Part shown: positions 16,828 through 28,390 of the stretch, one piece after another
Position numbering within the stretch: the first letter of the stretch is position 1
Layout of the letters: each line of letters begins with the position of its first letter
Notes under the pieces: model-generated
What the model was told of the DNA's origin: nothing
What the model saw: only the letters and a program-made list of their open reading frames with translations
Databases searched by the model: none
NCBI GenBank assembly: GCA_034211175.1
Contig: JAXHUH010000045.1
Location: 53,208 to 117,207 of the forward strand
Length of the DNA stretch: 64,000 nucleotides
From: JAXHUH01 sp034211175
GTDB lineage: Bacteria; Actinomycetota; Acidimicrobiia; Acidimicrobiales; CAIXPF01
Reading direction: 5' to 3'
Position numbers and translations under genes: made by a program

Positions 16828-17811
16828 TCAGCGGGCGCCCTCGAACGCCGCGGCCCGCACGCCGCGCTCGGCGAGGTCGCTCAACAGGCTCAGGACCTCG
16901 TCGACCTCGGCCAGGCTCCAGGCACCGGGCGCCGCGAGCTGTCCCCGTCGCAGGGCGAGCGCCGCCACCGCGGCGACGGCACCGGCCGCGACCGCGGGAC
17001 GGTCGATGGCGCCGTAGACCACCACGTCGCGCGCGTCGCCACGCCGGCCCCACACCTCGACCCGGATGCCACCGACACCGCCCTCGGGATGAGGTGGGCG
17101 CAACATCGGGAGGCGGGCGCTGAACCGGTCCCGGCGGGTGGCGGCCACGCGGGCGGTGATGCGCGACGCGCCGGGGAAGGCGCGTCGCAGCAGCAGGGCA
17201 TCGGGCACCGCGGCCCGGTAGCAGTCGTGGGCGCCGACCGGGTCGGGGAACCAGGCGAGCTGGCGGCCGGAGCCCCCCGGCCCCTGGGACCACCCGCCGT
17301 CGCGCCAGTCGAGGGCGCCGCTGGCCAGCGCACGATGGTGCTGGCGGGCGCACTCCGGGCCCCCGGTACCGACCTTGGCCACGTGGATCTCGTCGACCTC
17401 GTCGAACAGGTCGGCGGCGTGGCGAACGAGCAGGCAGGTCAGGCCGGGCGAGAAGCCGGCACCGGCGACCAGTCGGCGGCCCCGCTCGGCGGCCTCGGGG
17501 CCGAGATCGATCAGCTCGCGGACCTCGTCGAGGTCGTCGCACACCGACACGACGTCGGCACCGGCCACGAGGAGGCGTCGGGTGAGCTCGACGTGGTGGT
17601 GCGTCGGCACGCAGAGGACGGCGACGTCGACCGCCGGGAGCGGGTCGGTGGCATCGACCGTCCGGGCGGGCGAACCGAGCGACGAGGCCACCCGCTCGGC
17701 CCGGTTGGCGTCGACGTCGACGAGCACCAGATCGGTGACCTCGTTCGTCGAGCGCAGCTGACGTGCGGCCCGGGCACCCGTGGCGCCGAGGCCGAGAACG
17801 GCGGCGCGCAC
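16828..17811 (-). CDS. Saccharopine-dehydrogenase-like NAD(P)-binding oxidoreductase
   Basis: 327-aa protein with an N-terminal Rossmann fold (AAVLGLGATGARAARQL, then LVLVDVD and VAVLCVPTHHH) as in saccharopine and homoserine dehydrogenase-type enzymes, and a C-terminal domain of unclear specificity (VEVWGRRGDARDVVVYGAID). The GTG at 17811 begins right at the first strand and sits one base after the stop of a 46-codon membrane peptide gene, so the two are probably translated together. Substrate unknown. Confidence 0.65.
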   Translation of the reverse strand: MRAAVLGLGATGARAARQLRSTNEVTDLVLVDVDANRAERVASSLGSPARTVDATDPLPAVDVAVLCVPTHHHVELTRRLLVAGADVVSVCDDLDEVRELIDLGPEAAERGRRLVAGAGFSPGLTCLLVRHAADLFDEVDEIHVAKVGTGGPECARQHHRALASGALDWRDGGWSQGPGGSGRQLAWFPDPVGAHDCYRAAVPDALLLRRAFPGASRITARVAATRRDRFSARLPMLRPPHPEGGVGGIRVEVWGRRGDARDVVVYGAIDRPAVAAGAVAAVAALALRRGQLAAPGAWSLAEVDEVLSLLSDLAERGVRAAAFEGAR

Positions 17812-17812
17812 G

Positions 17813-17953
17813 TCAGCGGAGGTCGGGACCGGAGAGCTGGCGCCAGCCCCCGGTACGGGGCGGCGTTCCGCCGGAGCCACGGAGCCGCAGAACGGCGGCC
17901 ACCGCGGCGGCGACACCGATCGCGACGAGTGCCCGGCGGATCAGCGTGACCAA
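17813..17953 (-). CDS. Small 46-aa single-span membrane protein
   Basis: A TTG start at 17953 preceded by GGAGG at 6 nt spacing opens a 46-residue frame. It encodes MVTLIRRALVAIGVAAAVAAVL, then a basic/Gly/Pro tail ending WRQLSGPDLR. The N-terminus is basic and followed by one ~15-residue hydrophobic helix. Its TGA is one base before the GTG of the dehydrogenase gene. Small membrane proteins near gyrA and tRNA-Ile are known in actinobacteria (DLW-39 family), but similarity here is only general. Confidence 0.55.
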   Translation of the reverse strand: MVTLIRRALVAIGVAAAVAAVLRLRGSGGTPPRTGGWRQLSGPDLR

Positions 17954-18009
17954 CTCGTTCCTCCAACGCGTCGCGACGGGAGGCGGGTCCCGGTGGGCAA
18001 CGGAGCCGT

Positions 18010-18082
<73 letters not shown>

Positions 18083-18177
18083 GTAGCGCCGGACGAGCTT
18101 AGCGGACCGGCAACAGCGAGTGCTAGCCCTGATCCACCGCAGGTCGCCCGGTCGCCGACGCCGGCGTGCTCCCGCGG

Positions 18178-19251
18178 CTACCGGGAGCGGGCGACGCCGC
18201 GGATCCGCTCGCCGAGCATCGACGCGCTGCGGCCGATCCCGTCGCGCATCGGCCGACCCGGCGGGGCCACGGTGCGCCCCTTCGGCAGCGAGCTCACCGG
18301 GCGCGCGGTCTCCTCCTCGACGACGGTGAAGCGGATCCCTCCGGTGAGGTCGCTGATCAGGTTGAACAGCACCGCCAGGAGCACGTTGAACGTGGTGCCC
18401 GCGACCACCATCACGAGACCTCCGAAGACGGAGGCGCGGAAGATCCGGTCGGCGTCGAACTCGAACGTCTCGAACGAGAGGATGTCCTCGATGAACGACT
18501 CGATCGACGTGACGCTGCCGGCGTTGACCGCCACGCTCCACAGGATCACGCCGGCGAGCAGCACGATCAGGAACATGCACAGGTAGAACAGCAGCGAGAC
18601 CTTGAGCACCGACCACGGGTCGACGTAGCGGACGATGCGGCCGACCTTGCGGGCCCGGAGGCGACGCGCCGCCCGACGCTGGCGCCAGGTCGGTCGGACC
18701 AGCCGGGGCTCGGGTGCGTGGGGCACCGAGTCGGCCGGTGCCGGCGCGGCCGACTCGAACAGATCGTCGACCTCGACCTCCTCGGCCGAGCCGTCGAGAT
18801 CGTCGTCGTACTCGTCGAAGTCGTCGTCGCCCGGCGCCCGCTCGAAGATCTCGACGCGGTCGCCGGCGGTGAGCGCCGCGCGACGGCCGTTCCGCTCCGG
18901 TGCCTCGGCGCCGGCATCGTCGAGGGTCAGGTCGTCGCCGAGCTCGTCCTCGTCGAGCTGGCCGCCGAGGTGGTCGTCGGCCACCGGGTCGCGTTCGCCG
19001 GAGCGGCGCGCCGCGGCGGGCGCCACGCTCGTGTCCTCGTCCTCGGCGGCGTCGTCGTCCTCCACGACGTCACGATCCGGCATGTCGTCGTCCGACGTGT
19101 CGTCCGCATCGGACGAGCCGTTGCCGGGGGCGGGCGTGGGGGGCGACGTTCGCCGCCGCCGGGGCGTCCCACTCCCGGCAGCATGCTCAGCGGTCAACAC
19201 GACCGGCGACGCGTCGTCGGGCCCCTCCGGGCGTTCGTCCTTGGCGGCCAC
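18178..19251 (-). CDS. DUF3566 transmembrane protein downstream of gyrA
   Basis: 357-aa membrane protein. The first ~190 residues are low-complexity, Asp/Glu-rich and presumably disordered. The DUF3566 region follows: RKVGRIVRYVDPWSVLKVSL leads into a first membrane helix (LLFYLCMFLIVLLAGVILW). Next come an amphipathic loop (ESFIEDILSFETFEFD) and a second helix (VFGGLVMVVAGTTFNVLLAVLF). Function is unknown; the counterpart in mycobacteria lies next to gyrA. The GTG at 19251 is supported by TAGACT exactly 6 nt upstream, implying a leaderless mRNA. Confidence 0.82.
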   Translation of the reverse strand: MAAKDERPEGPDDASPVVLTAEHAAGSGTPRRRRTSPPTPAPGNGSSDADDTSDDDMPDRDVVEDDDAAEDEDTSVAPAAARRSGERDPVADDHLGGQLDEDELGDDLTLDDAGAEAPERNGRRAALTAGDRVEIFERAPGDDDFDEYDDDLDGSAEEVEVDDLFESAAPAPADSVPHAPEPRLVRPTWRQRRAARRLRARKVGRIVRYVDPWSVLKVSLLFYLCMFLIVLLAGVILWSVAVNAGSVTSIESFIEDILSFETFEFDADRIFRASVFGGLVMVVAGTTFNVLLAVLFNLISDLTGGIRFTVVEEETARPVSSLPKGRTVAPPGRPMRDGIGRSASMLGERIRGVARSR

Positions 19252-19257
19252 GAAGCG

Positions 19258-19263
19258 AGTCTA
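19258..19263 (-). promoter_or_regulatory. -10 box of leaderless DUF3566 gene
   Basis: TAGACT on the minus strand is followed by 6 nt and then the GTG at 19251, so transcription would begin at or next to the start codon. No Shine-Dalgarno is present. Confidence 0.5.
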
Positions 19264-19300
19264 CGCACGACCTCCACGGGTAGGACCCGCGTGTGGCGGA

Positions 19301-19699
19301 TCACCCAGCTGGCCAGACCACGGTTCTCGCGTCCGCCGCGTGGCGCCGCGGCGCGAACGGCACCGCCTCCGCGGCCGCCGTCGCGGCCGCCCCACGAAGC
19401 TCCACCGTCACGACGACCGTCGACCCCCGGAGCTCGTATCGGGCGATGATCGCGTCGTTCGCCGCGGCCACCCGGACGGCCTCCTCGCGGCCGGCCGAGG
19501 CGCCGGCGAGCGCCACGGCGTCCGCTGCCGCCTGGGCACCGGCCCGGGCCACCGCCGCCTCCGCGACGCGACCGACGACCAGGGCGACGACCACGAGGAC
19601 CCCGACGACGAGCACCGCGGCGAGGAGCGCCTGGCCCCCGTCGCCGACACCGCGAACGCCGGACCGGGCCCGACCGGTGGGAGGGCCACCGTCGTACAC
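19301..19699 (-). CDS. TadE-like exported pseudopilin-related protein
   Basis: 132-aa protein. A glycine-rich N-terminus precedes one hydrophobic helix (ALLAAVLVVGVLVVVALVVG) and the sequence AVARAGAQAAADAVALAGA. That block is characteristic of the TadE-like protein of the actinobacterial helicase/secretion neighbourhood. No Tad/Flp assembly genes are nearby, so it is an orphan. The start is uncertain: GTG at 19699, or ATGs at 19741 or 19750 adding 14-17 residues. Confidence 0.6.
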   Translation of the reverse strand: MYDGGPPTGRARSGVRGVGDGGQALLAAVLVVGVLVVVALVVGRVAEAAVARAGAQAAADAVALAGASAGREEAVRVAAANDAIIARYELRGSTVVVTVELRGAAATAAAEAVPFAPRRHAADARTVVWPAG

Positions 19700-19807
19700 A
19701 TGCCGTCCCGCTGGGCTCCCGCTCCTCACGAGACCGATCATAGAAGTCATCGAGAGATGTCGAGATGCGTCGTTGGTCCGGGTCGTCGCCGGCCACCGGG
19801 TCGGGCC

Positions 19808-19813
19808 TACGAT
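19808..19813 (+). promoter_or_regulatory. -10 box of leaderless gene at 19820
   Basis: TACGAT, then 6 nt, then ATG at 19820. The same hexamer with the same spacing recurs before 48460. Confidence 0.5.
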
Positions 19814-19819
19814 CGCCGG

Positions 19820-20452
19820 ATGACCAACTGGGCCCAGGTCGAGCGCGGCCGTCTCTGTGATCTGCTGACGACGACCGGACCGGACGCGCCGACGCTGTGC
19901 GGCGACTGGACCACCCGGGACCTCGCCGCCCATCTCGTCATCCGCGAGCGGCGACCGGACGCGGCCGCCGGGATCCTCGTGCCGTTCCTGCGCTCGTGGA
20001 ACCAACGGGTGCAGGACGGCGTGGCGCAGGGCAGCGACTGGGACCAGCTCGTTCGCACCCTGCGCTCCGGGCCACCGGCGTGGTCACCGATGCGCTTCGG
20101 GGCCGTCGACTCGCTGGCCAACACCGTCGAGTTCCTGGTGCACCACGAGGACGTGCGCCGCGCCGCGGAGGGTTGGGAGCCCCGCACCCTCGACCCGGGA
20201 CTGGAGTCCGCGGCGCTCGCAGCGCTCGGCCAGGCCAAGCTGCTCGTCCGCTCGTCGCCGGTGGGCATCGTGCTCGAGCCGACCGACGGCAGCACGATCG
20301 TGGCCAAGGACCACGACCCCCGGGTCGTGGTGCGGGGGCCGGCGAGCGAGCTGCTGCTGTTCGTCTACGGCCGCCAGGCCCACGCCGCCGTCACCGTCGA
20401 GGGCGACGAGGCCGACGTCATCGCCGCCCGTGAGGCGTCGTTCGGGCTCTGA
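19820..20452 (+). CDS. TIGR03085-type metal-binding MDMPI-fold protein
   Basis: 210-aa protein of the DinB/MDMPI fold. The N-terminal TLCGDWTTRDLAAHLVIRERRP supplies one metal His, and NTVEFLVHHEDVRRA gives the His-His pair. The C-terminal part (VVVRGPASELLLFVYGRQ) resembles an SCP2-type domain. The family is typical of actinobacteria and is presumed to use mycothiol. It starts at 19820, with a -10 box 6 nt upstream (leaderless). It converges on gyrA. Function unknown. Confidence 0.78.
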   Translation: MTNWAQVERGRLCDLLTTTGPDAPTLCGDWTTRDLAAHLVIRERRPDAAAGILVPFLRSWNQRVQDGVAQGSDWDQLVRTLRSGPPAWSPMRFGAVDSLANTVEFLVHHEDVRRAAEGWEPRTLDPGLESAALAALGQAKLLVRSSPVGIVLEPTDGSTIVAKDHDPRVVVRGPASELLLFVYGRQAHAAVTVEGDEADVIAAREASFGL

Positions 20453-20530
20453 CGCCCGCCACCCGGCCGCATGGTCCGGCGGCGACGGGTACCGGTCCCG
20501 TCACCGCCGGCCGACCCGCGGACGGGCCGC

Positions 20531-23047
<2,517 letters not shown>

Positions 23048-23172
23048 ACCTCTCCTGCTCCGTGCTCCGGCCCTCGTCGGCGACGACCGGGATCAGATCT
23101 GCCGCGTCGTCCGGCGAGCCGTTCGATCACACCACCGGGCGGGCGGGCGACCGGCTCACCGGACGTCCCCGC

Positions 23173-25110
23173 TCAGATGTCGAGGAAGCGGACGTCCTTG
23201 GCGTTCGACTGGATGAACTGCTTGCGGCTGTCGACGTCGTCGCCCATGAGGATCGAGAAGACCTCGTCCGCGATGGCGGCCTGCTCGACCGACACCTGGA
23301 GCAGCGTGCGTCGCGACACGTCCATCGTCGTGTCGGCGAGCTCCTCGGCGTCCATCTCGCCCAGGCCCTTCAGGCGCTGGAAGTCCTTCGAGTGGCGGGG
23401 GTTCTCCGCCATGAAGGCGTTCTTCGCCGCGTCGTCCTTCAGGTAGACCTTGTTCTTCCCGACCTCGGTCGAGTACAGCGGCGGCTGGGCGACGTAGACG
23501 TGGCCCCGCTCGACCAGCTCGCGCATCTGGCGGAAGAAGAAGGTCAGCAGCAGGGTCCGGATGTGGCTGCCGTCGACGTCGGCGTCCGCCAGCAGGATCA
23601 CCCGGTGGTAGCGGATCTTCGTGATGTCGAACTCTTCGCCCACCCCGGCGCCGATGGCGGCGATCAGCGCCTGGACCTCGGTGTTCTTGAGCATCCGGTC
23701 GATGCGGGCCCGCTCGACGTTGAGGATCTTGCCCCGGATGGGCAGGATCGCCATCGTGCGGGGGTCGCGGGCGTCCTTGGCCGAACCGCCGGCCGAGTTG
23801 CCCTCCACGATGAACAGCTCCGACTCCTCGGGGTTGCGCGAGGAGCAGTCGGCCAGCTTGCCGGGGAGGCCGGCGCCGTCGAGGGCCGACTTGCGCCGGG
23901 TGGCGTCGCGGGCCTGACGGGCGGCGGCACGGGCCCGGGCGGCCTGCACCGACTTCATGACGACCTTGTTCGCCTCGGTCGGGTTCTCCTCCAACCACTC
24001 GGCGAACTTCTCGTTGGTCGCCTTCTCGACGAGCGTGCGCATGGCGACGTTGCCGAGCTTCGCCTTGGTCTGGCCCTCGAACTGGGGCTCGGAGAGGCGG
24101 ACGCTGACGATGGCGGTCAGGCCCTCGCGGATGTCCTCGCCCTGGAGGTTGGTGTCCTTCTCCTTGAGCTTGCCCTTGGCGCGGGCGTACTCGTTGACCG
24201 CACGGGTGAGGCCCTTCTTGAACCCCTCCTCGTGCATGCCGCCCTCGATCGTGTTGATCCCGTTGGCGAAGCTGTGGAGGCCGTCGGAGTTGTAGCCGGT
24301 GTTCCACTGGAACGCGACCTCGACCTCCATCGACGTCGCGGGGTCGGCGCCCTCGTAGTAGCCGACCTTGGCGAACAGCGCGTCCTTCGTGGCGTTGACG
24401 TGCTTCACGAAGTCGATGACGCCGCCGTCGTAGCGGTAGAGCGTCCGCTCGTGGTTCTCCGACGTCGGGCGGAGGTCGGCGAAGGAGATCTCGAGGCTCC
24501 GGTTGAGGAACGCCATCATCTGCAGGCGCTCCAGCAACGTGCGGGACGAGAACTTGATCTCCTCGAAGATCGTCGGGTCCGGCCAGAAGCGCACGGTCGT
24601 GCCGGTGCGCTTGCGGGGCGCCTTGCCCCGCTCCTCGAGCTTGGTCGAGGGACGGCCGCCGTCGACGAAGTCCATGTAGTACCGCTTGCCGTCCCGGTCG
24701 ATCTCGAGCTCGATCCGCGACGACAGCGCGTTCACGACGGAGACACCCACGCCGTGGAGGCCACCGGACACCTTGTAGCCACCCCCGCCGAACTTGCCGC
24801 CGGCGTGGAGCACCGTGAGCACGACCTCGGCCGCGCTCAGGTCCGGGTACTGGTGGTGCTGATCGACCGGGATGCCCCGGCCGTCGTCGACCACCTCCAC
24901 GCCACCGTTCTCCAGCAGCGTGACGTCGATGCGCGTGCAGTGGCCGGCCATCGCCTCGTCCACCGCGTTGTCCACGACCTCCCAGACGAGGTGGTGGAGG
25001 CCGGTGGGACCCGTCGAGCCGATGTACATGCCCGGCCGCTTGCGGACCGCTTCCAGTCCCTCGAGGACCTGGATGTCCTTGGCGCCGTACGACTCAGTCT
25101 TGGGGGCCAA
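23173..25110 (-). CDS. gyrB: DNA gyrase subunit B
   Basis: 645-aa ATPase subunit of gyrase. The GHKL ATPase motifs are EVVDNAVDEAMAG, VDDGRGIPVD and GGLHGVGVSVVNAL, and the Toprim domain carries FIVEGNSAGGSAK and LLADADVDGSHI. The length is normal for a gyrase B without the gamma-proteobacterial insert. The start chosen is a TTG at 25110, preceded by GAAAGG at 9 nt spacing; the open frame continues 51 codons upstream but without gyrase similarity. The 261 bp before it hold no gene. Confidence 0.97.
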   Translation of the reverse strand: MAPKTESYGAKDIQVLEGLEAVRKRPGMYIGSTGPTGLHHLVWEVVDNAVDEAMAGHCTRIDVTLLENGGVEVVDDGRGIPVDQHHQYPDLSAAEVVLTVLHAGGKFGGGGYKVSGGLHGVGVSVVNALSSRIELEIDRDGKRYYMDFVDGGRPSTKLEERGKAPRKRTGTTVRFWPDPTIFEEIKFSSRTLLERLQMMAFLNRSLEISFADLRPTSENHERTLYRYDGGVIDFVKHVNATKDALFAKVGYYEGADPATSMEVEVAFQWNTGYNSDGLHSFANGINTIEGGMHEEGFKKGLTRAVNEYARAKGKLKEKDTNLQGEDIREGLTAIVSVRLSEPQFEGQTKAKLGNVAMRTLVEKATNEKFAEWLEENPTEANKVVMKSVQAARARAAARQARDATRRKSALDGAGLPGKLADCSSRNPEESELFIVEGNSAGGSAKDARDPRTMAILPIRGKILNVERARIDRMLKNTEVQALIAAIGAGVGEEFDITKIRYHRVILLADADVDGSHIRTLLLTFFFRQMRELVERGHVYVAQPPLYSTEVGKNKVYLKDDAAKNAFMAENPRHSKDFQRLKGLGEMDAEELADTTMDVSRRTLLQVSVEQAAIADEVFSILMGDDVDSRKQFIQSNAKDVRFLDI

Positions 25111-25371
25111 CCGGAGTGCCTTTCGGTGTGCTGTGCTCGTGCCGACGCGCGACCATCGACCATGTGTGGTCCGTACCCGCGAGCCCGATGGCTCGGGAGC
25201 GAACGCCGACCGGGCCGATGCGGGCCACCCGCACCCGACCGCGTCGATCGGCGTCGACCCCACGCCTTCGGGGACGTTCGGGAGATCGCGCCGACGTGTG
25301 ACGATTCTACCAGCGTCGGAGCCCGGGCCGAATGACCGGTTCGCCGCACCGGCGAGGCGAACGGCGGGTGT

Positions 25372-25737
25372 TCAGCCCGAGCGGACGCGCACCTCGATGC
25401 GGCCCACGTCGACACCCAGCTCCCGTCGGCACGCCTCGATGATCGAGCGGCTCGACCACCGCAGCTGACTGGCCCACGCCGCGTCCTCGGCCTCGACCAC
25501 CAACCGGCCGCCGTCGACCCGCACGGGGCGCGTCCGCTCGGCGACGCCGGGCCCGACGATGTCGCCCCATCGCTCGAACACGTCGCCCACCGCCTCGGCC
25601 GGGGGCGCACCGAGGCCGGCGAGGAGCCGATCGAGGCTGGCGTCGAGTCGCCGGGGCTCGTCCTCGCTCACGACCGCGCCCACCCTGTCGTGGACCTCGG
25701 CCGCGTGCGCACCGGCGATGCCGCGGCGGCCCCGCAC
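25372..25737 (-). CDS. dciA: DciA-like helicase-loader protein (DUF721)
   Basis: 121-aa DUF721 protein. The core reads VGDVFERWGDIVGPGVAERTRPVRVDG, then LVVEAEDAAWASQLRW, the KH-like domain that in DciA interacts with and helps load the DnaB helicase. DnaC/DnaI loaders are absent from the window, and this gene sits between recF and gyrB as in mycobacteria (Rv0004). The start may be GTG at 25737 or a later GTG (VSEDEPRRL) near 25668. Confidence 0.8.
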   Translation of the reverse strand: MRGRRGIAGAHAAEVHDRVGAVVSEDEPRRLDASLDRLLAGLGAPPAEAVGDVFERWGDIVGPGVAERTRPVRVDGGRLVVEAEDAAWASQLRWSSRSIIEACRRELGVDVGRIEVRVRSG

Positions 25738-25747
25738 CTCGGCGGGC

Positions 25748-26827
25748 TCACGGTGCCTCGAGCCGGCCGTCGCGCACGTGGACGGTCCGCTCGGCCTTGA
25801 CCCCGGTCGGGAGGCCGGTGGCGCTCGTCAGCACGCTCTGGCCCTCGGGCAGGGTCTCGACGAGGGCCGCGGCCCGCGCCGGGTCGAGCTCGCTGAACAC
25901 GTCGTCGAGGAGCAGCACCGGCGCCGAGCCCACGGCCTCGGTGACGACGTAGTGGGCCGCGAGACGCAGCGCGAGGGCCATCGAGCGCTGCTCGCCCTGG
26001 CTGGCATGGCTGCGGGCCGGCAGGCCACCGATGAACAGCGAGAGGTCGTCCCGGTGGGGACCGACCAGGGTCACGCCGCGGCGCAGCTCGTCGCGGCGGG
26101 CGTCGGCCAGCGCGTCGGCCAGCCCCCGGTCGTGCCAGGCCGACGTGTAGGTCGCCTCGATCGGCGTGTCCCGCCCCGCGAGGCGCTGGTAGCGCTCGCG
26201 CAGCGGCTCGGCCAGGCTGGTCACCAGGTCGGTGCGGGCCGCGGCCAGGGCCTCACCGACCTCGACGAGCTTGGCGTCCCACACCTCGAGGGTGACCTCG
26301 GCCGCCTCGTCGAGCCGCCCCCCGCTCTGGCGCAGGAGTGCGTTGCGCTGGCGGAGGACACGGTCCAGCTCGGTGCGCAACGAGTGGTTCCGGGGGTGGA
26401 GCGCCACGAGGGCGTCGTCCAGGTAGGTGCGCCGCGTACCCGGCCCGCCCTTGACCATCTGCAGGTCGTCGGGGGCGAACACGCTGACCCGGATGGCCCC
26501 GAGGAGGTCCTTGCTGCGTGCCAGCTTCTGGCGGTTGACCTGGATGCGGTTGCGGCCGTTGGCGACCAGCTCGGCCTCGATCAGCAGCTCACGACCGTCG
26601 CGCTCGCCCTCCGCCCGGATCACGGCCCGGTCGTCGCCGGCCCGGACCAGCGCGTCACCGGGCGCACCCCGGAACGACGACAGGCTCGCCAGGTAGCCGA
26701 CCGCCTCGAGCAGGTTCGTCTTGCCCTGACCGTTGTCGCCGAGGATGGCGGTCAGCGTCGGTGCCAGCTCGAGCGAGGCGTCGGCGTAGTTGCGGAACCC
26801 GGACAGCCAGAGGTGGCGCAGCAGCAT
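25748..26827 (-). CDS. recF: DNA replication and repair protein RecF
   Basis: 359-aa SMC-related ATPase that helps RecOR load RecA at gaps. The N-terminus LRHLWLSGFRNYADASLEL is followed by Walker A LGDNGQGKTNLLEAV. The signature region is SHASQGEQRSMALALRLA and Walker B is VLLLDDVFSELDPARAA. Normal length. It starts 15 bp after the dnaN stop, in the dnaA-dnaN-recF-gyrB order that surrounds many origins. Confidence 0.97.
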   Translation of the reverse strand: MLLRHLWLSGFRNYADASLELAPTLTAILGDNGQGKTNLLEAVGYLASLSSFRGAPGDALVRAGDDRAVIRAEGERDGRELLIEAELVANGRNRIQVNRQKLARSKDLLGAIRVSVFAPDDLQMVKGGPGTRRTYLDDALVALHPRNHSLRTELDRVLRQRNALLRQSGGRLDEAAEVTLEVWDAKLVEVGEALAAARTDLVTSLAEPLRERYQRLAGRDTPIEATYTSAWHDRGLADALADARRDELRRGVTLVGPHRDDLSLFIGGLPARSHASQGEQRSMALALRLAAHYVVTEAVGSAPVLLLDDVFSELDPARAAALVETLPEGQSVLTSATGLPTGVKAERTVHVRDGRLEAP

Positions 26828-26842
26828 GCGGTGGCGTGCGGC

Positions 26843-27937
26843 TCAGGAGACCCGCACGGGCATGAGCAGGTACAGGAAGTCGGTCGTGTCGACCGGCTTC
26901 AGCAGCGCCGGCTTGAGCGCGTCGATCGTCTCGAGCGACACCTCGTCGCCGGTCGCGACCTCGAGCCCGTCCGCGAGGTAGTCCGGGTTGAACGCCACGG
27001 TCAGCTCGCTGCCCTCGTACTTGGCGTCGAGCGCCTCGTGGGCCTGGCCGACGTCCTGGGTGACGGCCATCAGCTCCAGGCCCTCCTCACTCATCACCAG
27101 CCGGACCGGCGTGGCCTCGCGGGCCATGAGCTTGACCCGTCGGAGGGCGTCGAGGAGCACCTCGCGGCCGACGATCAGGCGGTTCGGGTGGTTCTGAGGG
27201 ATGAGGCCCCGGTACGGCGGGAAGTCACCCTCGATCAGGCGCGTCGTCAGCTTGGTCGTGCCGACCTCGAAGGACGCCTCGCGCTCGCCCAGGCGCATCT
27301 TCAGCGGGGTGTCCGGACCGAGCAGCCGGACGAGCTCGCTGAGCGCACGGGACGGGATCAGGATCGAGTGGCCCTCGTCGAGCAGGTTCGTGCCCGGCAG
27401 GTCGCGCACCGACAGGCGGTAGGAGTCGGTCGCGACCAGGCGGACGCCGCCGGGCTCGGCGGCGAGCAGCACGCCCGTGAGGATCGGGCGGGAGTCGTCG
27501 GTGCTGGCGGCGGGCACGACCTGGCGCAGCGCCTGGGCCAGGTCGGCACCGGCCAGCTCCACCGGCTCGCTGTCGGGCTGGGGGCTCCGGGGGAACTCGT
27601 CGGCCGGGATGAGGCGCAACGAGAACTCGGAGCGACCGGCGTTGATGCGGGCCTCGTCGTCGGAGATGTCGAGCTTGACCGCCCCCGGCTCGAGGGAGCG
27701 GACGACCTCGGACGCGAGGCGCGACGGTACGACGGCGACCCCGTCCTCCTCGCCGGCCACCGTCACGTCGACCGAGATCGTCAGGTCGAGGTCGGTCCCG
27801 GTGAGGGTGAGCGTGTCACCACTGAGTTGGGCCCGGATGCCGGCGAGCACGGGCAGGGAGCCACCTCGTGCGCTCACGGCGCGCCCGGTGATCCCGAGTG
27901 CCTCGACGAGGACATCGCGTTCGCAGCGGAACTTCAC
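26843..27937 (-). CDS. dnaN: DNA polymerase III beta sliding clamp
   Basis: 364-aa clamp that forms the ring tethering the replicase. The N-terminal MKFRCERDVLVEALGITGRAV and the C-terminal LMPVRVS ending are typical, with three repeated clamp folds between. The start is the GTG at 27937, preceded by the purine-rich ribosome-binding site GGAGAGGGAAGAGG; the frame continues upstream through the origin region without clamp similarity. Confidence 0.97.
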   Translation of the reverse strand: MKFRCERDVLVEALGITGRAVSARGGSLPVLAGIRAQLSGDTLTLTGTDLDLTISVDVTVAGEEDGVAVVPSRLASEVVRSLEPGAVKLDISDDEARINAGRSEFSLRLIPADEFPRSPQPDSEPVELAGADLAQALRQVVPAASTDDSRPILTGVLLAAEPGGVRLVATDSYRLSVRDLPGTNLLDEGHSILIPSRALSELVRLLGPDTPLKMRLGEREASFEVGTTKLTTRLIEGDFPPYRGLIPQNHPNRLIVGREVLLDALRRVKLMAREATPVRLVMSEEGLELMAVTQDVGQAHEALDAKYEGSELTVAFNPDYLADGLEVATGDEVSLETIDALKPALLKPVDTTDFLYLLMPVRVS

Positions 27938-28390
27938 GGCGTGCCTCTTCCCTCTCCAGTTCCGAAGATGTGAATCCAATAGAAGTACATAGGTGCTGTG
28001 GATTGTGGACGGAGCGCCGTTTGCCCTGGTCGGAGGGGGTTCGGTTGTCCCGGCGTCGTCCACGGTGACCCACAGGCCACAAATCGCGGCGATGTCATTC
28101 GGTGGACGACCGATCGGCTGTCCACCGCGCGGCCCGGCCGCGCGCACAGGCCGGGGGTCGATCGTCCACCGGCTCGTCCACCGGAGTTCACCCCGGCTCC
28201 ACAGCACGTCCACCGGCTCGTCCCCAGGTCGTCGACGCGGCGGCGGTCGGACCGAAGCCGGTTCCCTCCCATCCGGGTGGTGACGCACCGCCGCCGTGCG
28301 CGCGCACCGTGACCGTTGCCGGCGGGCACGGTCCGTGTCGGCGTGGTGGGGACGGGGGTGGGGTGGGTCACAGCCGGTGCCGTGTCGTGC
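27938..28390. other. oriC: Probable chromosomal origin oriC (dnaA-dnaN intergenic region)
   Basis: 453 bp without a gene. Seven GTCCAC/GTGGAC cores of DnaA-box type lie at 28005, 28058, 28102, 28120, 28164, 28176 and 28208, several as CGTCCACCGG. A locally AT-richer stretch at about 27961-28005 could serve as the unwinding element. Most boxes deviate from TTGTCCACA, as is common in very GC-rich actinobacteria. Position between dnaA and dnaN matches known actinobacterial origins; function is inferred. Confidence 0.7.
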
